NCBI GenBank assembly: GCA_000934455.1
Contig: KN886201.1
Span: 36,402 to 72,854, forward strand
DNA length: 36,453 nt
Reading direction: 5' to 3'
Source: Apostichopus parvimensis
Lineage: Eukaryota > Echinodermata > Holothuroidea > Aspidochirotida > Stichopodidae
The position numbers were made by a program, and so were the translations under genes. The notes under the pieces were generated by a model. It was not told the DNA's origin. It did not search any database and worked only from the letters and a program-made list of their open reading frames with translations. Below are positions 33,668-36,453 of the stretch, piece after piece. Numbering within the stretch: the stretch's first letter is position 1; each line of letters begins with the position of its first letter.

Positions 33668-36411
33668 GTAAGTCAGTCTTGTTAGAGGGGGTTGCATGGG
33701 TGTTTAGAATGTTGATGATTTGGGTGGTAGAGTAAACGTACCCTATCAGGTGCGTTTCGTATCATCAGCTGACAGGATTGGTGCTGTCACCATCCCTTCA
33801 CAGCGGCCGGAAGAAATGTAACAAATGTGTTGGTTGTTATGAAAGCAAGAATATATATGTGAAGGGAGTTAAGTGCTTCAGTGACCAAGTAGCAGTAGAA
33901 AGAAGTAATATTTAAGGGAGTAACACTATAATAATATGTTGACAACAGATGAGAGGAGCAGAAGGATGTGGGGAGGGGGGCGGGTGGGTATTGGAAAGAG
34001 CAAGGGATGACATTTAAGATGGGGAATTTTTTTAAATTTTCTATTAAAGATCTTGTGTAGTGTTTTTTCTTGGAGGGGATTTTTTTGGGTGTTATTTTCA
34101 GAATCACTACATGTAGACAAGCCATTGCCATGTACATTTGCATGGTCACAGCTAGTTCTGATATAAGGGGCCAAGGCATGGATACAGTAGCTGAGAATCG
34201 ATCAGTTTGTTTTTTGCACAGCCATGGTGCCTTCGGGGGGGGGGGGGGAACTTCTGAAAGGGGTTTTCTACCTGTTATAGTACACACTGCTACTGATTCT
34301 CTTTGATATCCCTTACCGATAAATAAGGAAAGAGACCAATGTCTTTCCGGAACCCCTTCCCCCTTTTGATTTGATTTATGCCCTACGGGTGACTCTATGT
34401 GAAAAGGTCAAAGTTCAGATTATATCGGTTCTGCCGAGTGCTTCACCTTCCTCCTGCCCTTGCCCTCCTCCATCCCTCCTCCATCCCTCCTCCTCCTCCT
34501 CCTCCTCCACCCCTCCTCCTCCAGTAGCAGAGGAGTAATTAATTTGGGAACCAATCCTGACTCAGATTGTTCGAATCCCAGTTTACAGCTTTTGCCTTTT
34601 CCCATCCGTTGAATTCTCTCTGAGCTGTGGACCATTTCCTGGTCCCTCGTAACAGCATTCACAGGGATAAATACGGATCTTTAATTACAGAAGCCAACGA
34701 ACATAATAGCCGAAGCACCGTCAATAATCATTACGACCAGTAATGATCTAAACCTGCTTATCAGGCTTTACCCGAAAGGGGTATCGCAGTTTCTTTTTGG
34801 TCAGTTCTGCCGTTATCTCTTTTCCCCCCTTCTTTTTTTTATTTATGACCTTTGTGAAAGGGTACAAGACAAATTGATTCGTGCCCACGGAGAAGCTTAA
34901 CAGAAATCAAACCAGCCCCACTCGTATTGTGATCAAACAATTTGTTAATAACAGGAAGCCTCCTGTAACCACTACTCGCTGAGCTGACACCACTTGTTTC
35001 ACGAAATAGGCTTAGGAGGTATTGTGAGGTAACAATGGTGTTGGTTTATCTGTCCGAAGGGGGGGATATAAAATCAATATCCAACCGAAGGAATTTGAAT
35101 GAGAATACAGCCAGAGTGATGTCACAGAAGTAGCGGAATTTGGTAGGTCTTGCGTGTAAGAAGAAGACTGGAGAGAAAAAGGAGATGTTTCTAGTTGTGT
35201 AGTAGCAATTCTGGTATGTGACAATGAATTAACAGAAGGACACAAATAAAGGCGGCTTTGTAATGTGAAGAAGTATCGCAGGAGATTGAATTGAAAGGCG
35301 ATGGGGGATGTACTTATCATTACTCAGATGTGTGTGTGCACAGTGTATTGCACAGATTGCTACGTGGGTTGGTCAGTGTTTTAATTCGGGTGAAAAAGTA
35401 TAAGAAAAGGGCTAAGAAATGCATCGTGGTCGAGTTTGGAAATGGCAAAATGGAAAGATCATTCGATTTAAGTAGATTACTGGATATTTGAAATACTGTC
35501 CTATATCGAAATCAAGTCTGTCAATAACGTTAACAGTGGATGACCTCGTGAGGGAGAAGTCATATTGTTAAAATATCTTTTCAAATATCATAGTTTGTTG
35601 CTTCTGTGCAAGTCATTATTTAGGGAGTTATTAATTGAACTCTTGATTTTTTACCATGGGTTTAGAGATGGTTTGGACTTTTAGCGAGGAGTGGGTAGGG
35701 ACAGCCATGATAAGAATCAGATTATTTAATCCTCACCAGCCCCGCTTCTCCTCCTTGCTCCTGTCCTCTTCGTCCACTTTCACTTCCTCGTCCATCCTCA
35801 TCTCGTCCCCTTCCTTCCGTACATCAAGTTTTATTTTGCATAAAGAAGGCTATTGACACAAATAGGTTTAGAAGATACCGACCAAAATTGACAACCACTG
35901 TTAAACAAAGGAACGAAATTCTTCTTCCTCGTCATGGACAGATTTGTTGAGGTTTGATAAATTTATCTGTTTCCCTGTTTGGGTTGTTATGGGGGAATAT
36001 ATATTAAAGTTGCATGAGCATTAGTCATAACACACATCTACACACACTGACATTTTTGTGGTTCTAGCTTACCACCATAATAATGACATGTTTTGGGCTT
36101 TCAGAGTAGAAAGATTTTAGATCTAGAAAGCAAAAACAATATATGTAGACATTGACTGACACATAAAAATAAAGCATTAATAATTCTGCAGATTTTATAG
36201 GCCAGATCTACTTCCTGCAAGTATTATAAGCCTACTAAAATGAACAAAAACAATTCAGTATTTGTACTTAATAATTAATTCACAGGGTTCATAAGATCGG
36301 GGGAAAAAAATAAAACTGGCTCGGGAATCTAGGAAGAAGGAGGGAAGTACAGATATTAAGCCTTTCTTGTTATATATTTCACTTCAGTTTACTTCCTCAT
36401 GGTTAGCCATC
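33668..36411 (+). other. RGS12: Next RGS12 intron
   Basis: Begins with a consensus GTAAGT donor and continues beyond the window. It contains G14 (34235-34248), a TCC-rich tract (34441-34523) and a pyrimidine-rich stretch (35729-35825). The part from about 34540 to 35300 is less AT-skewed and has several TAAT-core words, but I can prove no element in it. No coding exon is recognised. Confidence 0.65.
34441..34523. repeat. TCC-rich simple repeat
   Basis: Units of CTCCTCCATCC twice, then (TCC)n and CTCCTCC. The minus-strand open frame over it (Arg/Gly/Glu-rich) is an artefact. Confidence 0.9.
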
Positions 36412-36419
36412 TCTGGAGA

Positions 36420-36453
36420 GTGTTCTGGTCAAGTGGTTAAGGCAGTGAGGAGG
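36420..36453 (+). mobile_element. Possible 5' head of a tRNA-derived SINE (cut by window edge)
   Basis: TGGTCAAGTGG (36426-36436) fits the Pol III A-box pattern TRGYNNARNNG, and the following TTAAGGCAGTG resembles the D-arm region of Leu/Ser-type tRNAs as seen at the start of many SINEs. The B box and tail would lie beyond the window, so a SINE and a tRNA cannot be told apart; nothing upstream looks like an intact acceptor stem. Confidence 0.35.

Noticed and set aside
33787-34287. 166-codon minus-strand open frame
   Set aside because: It runs through G/C homopolymer tracts and AT-rich intron, has no known motif, and a nearby shifted frame is equally open.
35291-35491. 66-codon plus frame with a basic KKYKKRAKKC stretch
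   Set aside because: There are no splice borders in agreement with RGS12 phase 0 and no recognisable family.
1-36453. tRNA, rRNA, CRISPR, prokaryotic operon or viral gene clusters
   Set aside because: None found on either strand by eye; the GT/AG intron structure and repeat content are eukaryotic.

Overview
The window is eukaryotic, most likely from a marine invertebrate deuterostome. Genes are split by introns with GT/AG borders, the intronic DNA is AT-rich, and MITE-like inverted repeats, homopolymer runs and one assembly gap (340 N) are present. An echinoderm, perhaps a sea cucumber, is my guess, from the RGS12 divergence and the frequent GTAGGCCTAC-like and TACTGTACTG words. No species can be proved from the sequence alone. 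There are no bacterial operons, CRISPR arrays or rRNA genes.

Layout: (1) Bases 1-2742 hold the last three visible exons of a plus-strand gene for a protein with a long coiled coil followed by a Pro-rich and Arg/Gly-rich tail; its 5' part lies outside the window. (2) Bases 2743-7912 are its 3' flank and the spacer before the next gene; no coding region is recognisable there. (3) Bases 7926-10019 are a single large coding exon of an RGS12 orthologue, carrying the PDZ and PTB domains. The next coding exon is at 33542-33667 and joins in phase 0. The RGS and later domains lie beyond the right edge. (4) The 23.5 kb RGS12 intron between these exons holds most of the unusual DNA. It has a roughly 2 kb tandem duplication whose copies each end in a TACTG-type pentamer satellite (the gap lies in the first), an exact 96-bp tandem duplication, two MITE-like elements, a 103-bp foldback and the 3' end of a CR1/L2-type LINE. 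It also has a CpG-rich island near a possible cassette exon, and an orphan 89-codon open frame with a polyadenylation signal. (5) Bases 33668-36453 are the next RGS12 intron, with simple-sequence tracts and a possible tRNA-derived SINE head at the edge.

The two genes are in the same orientation with about 5.2 kb between their coding parts; nothing shows that they work together. RGS12-type proteins are multidomain scaffolds that link receptors (PDZ), phosphotyrosine-dependent or channel partners (PTB) and G-protein control (RGS). I found no convincing new biological system. The best leads are the orphan open frame at 31217-31483, the duplicated pentamer-satellite unit, the 240-bp GATC-rich MITE and the unassigned coiled-coil/RGG gene.
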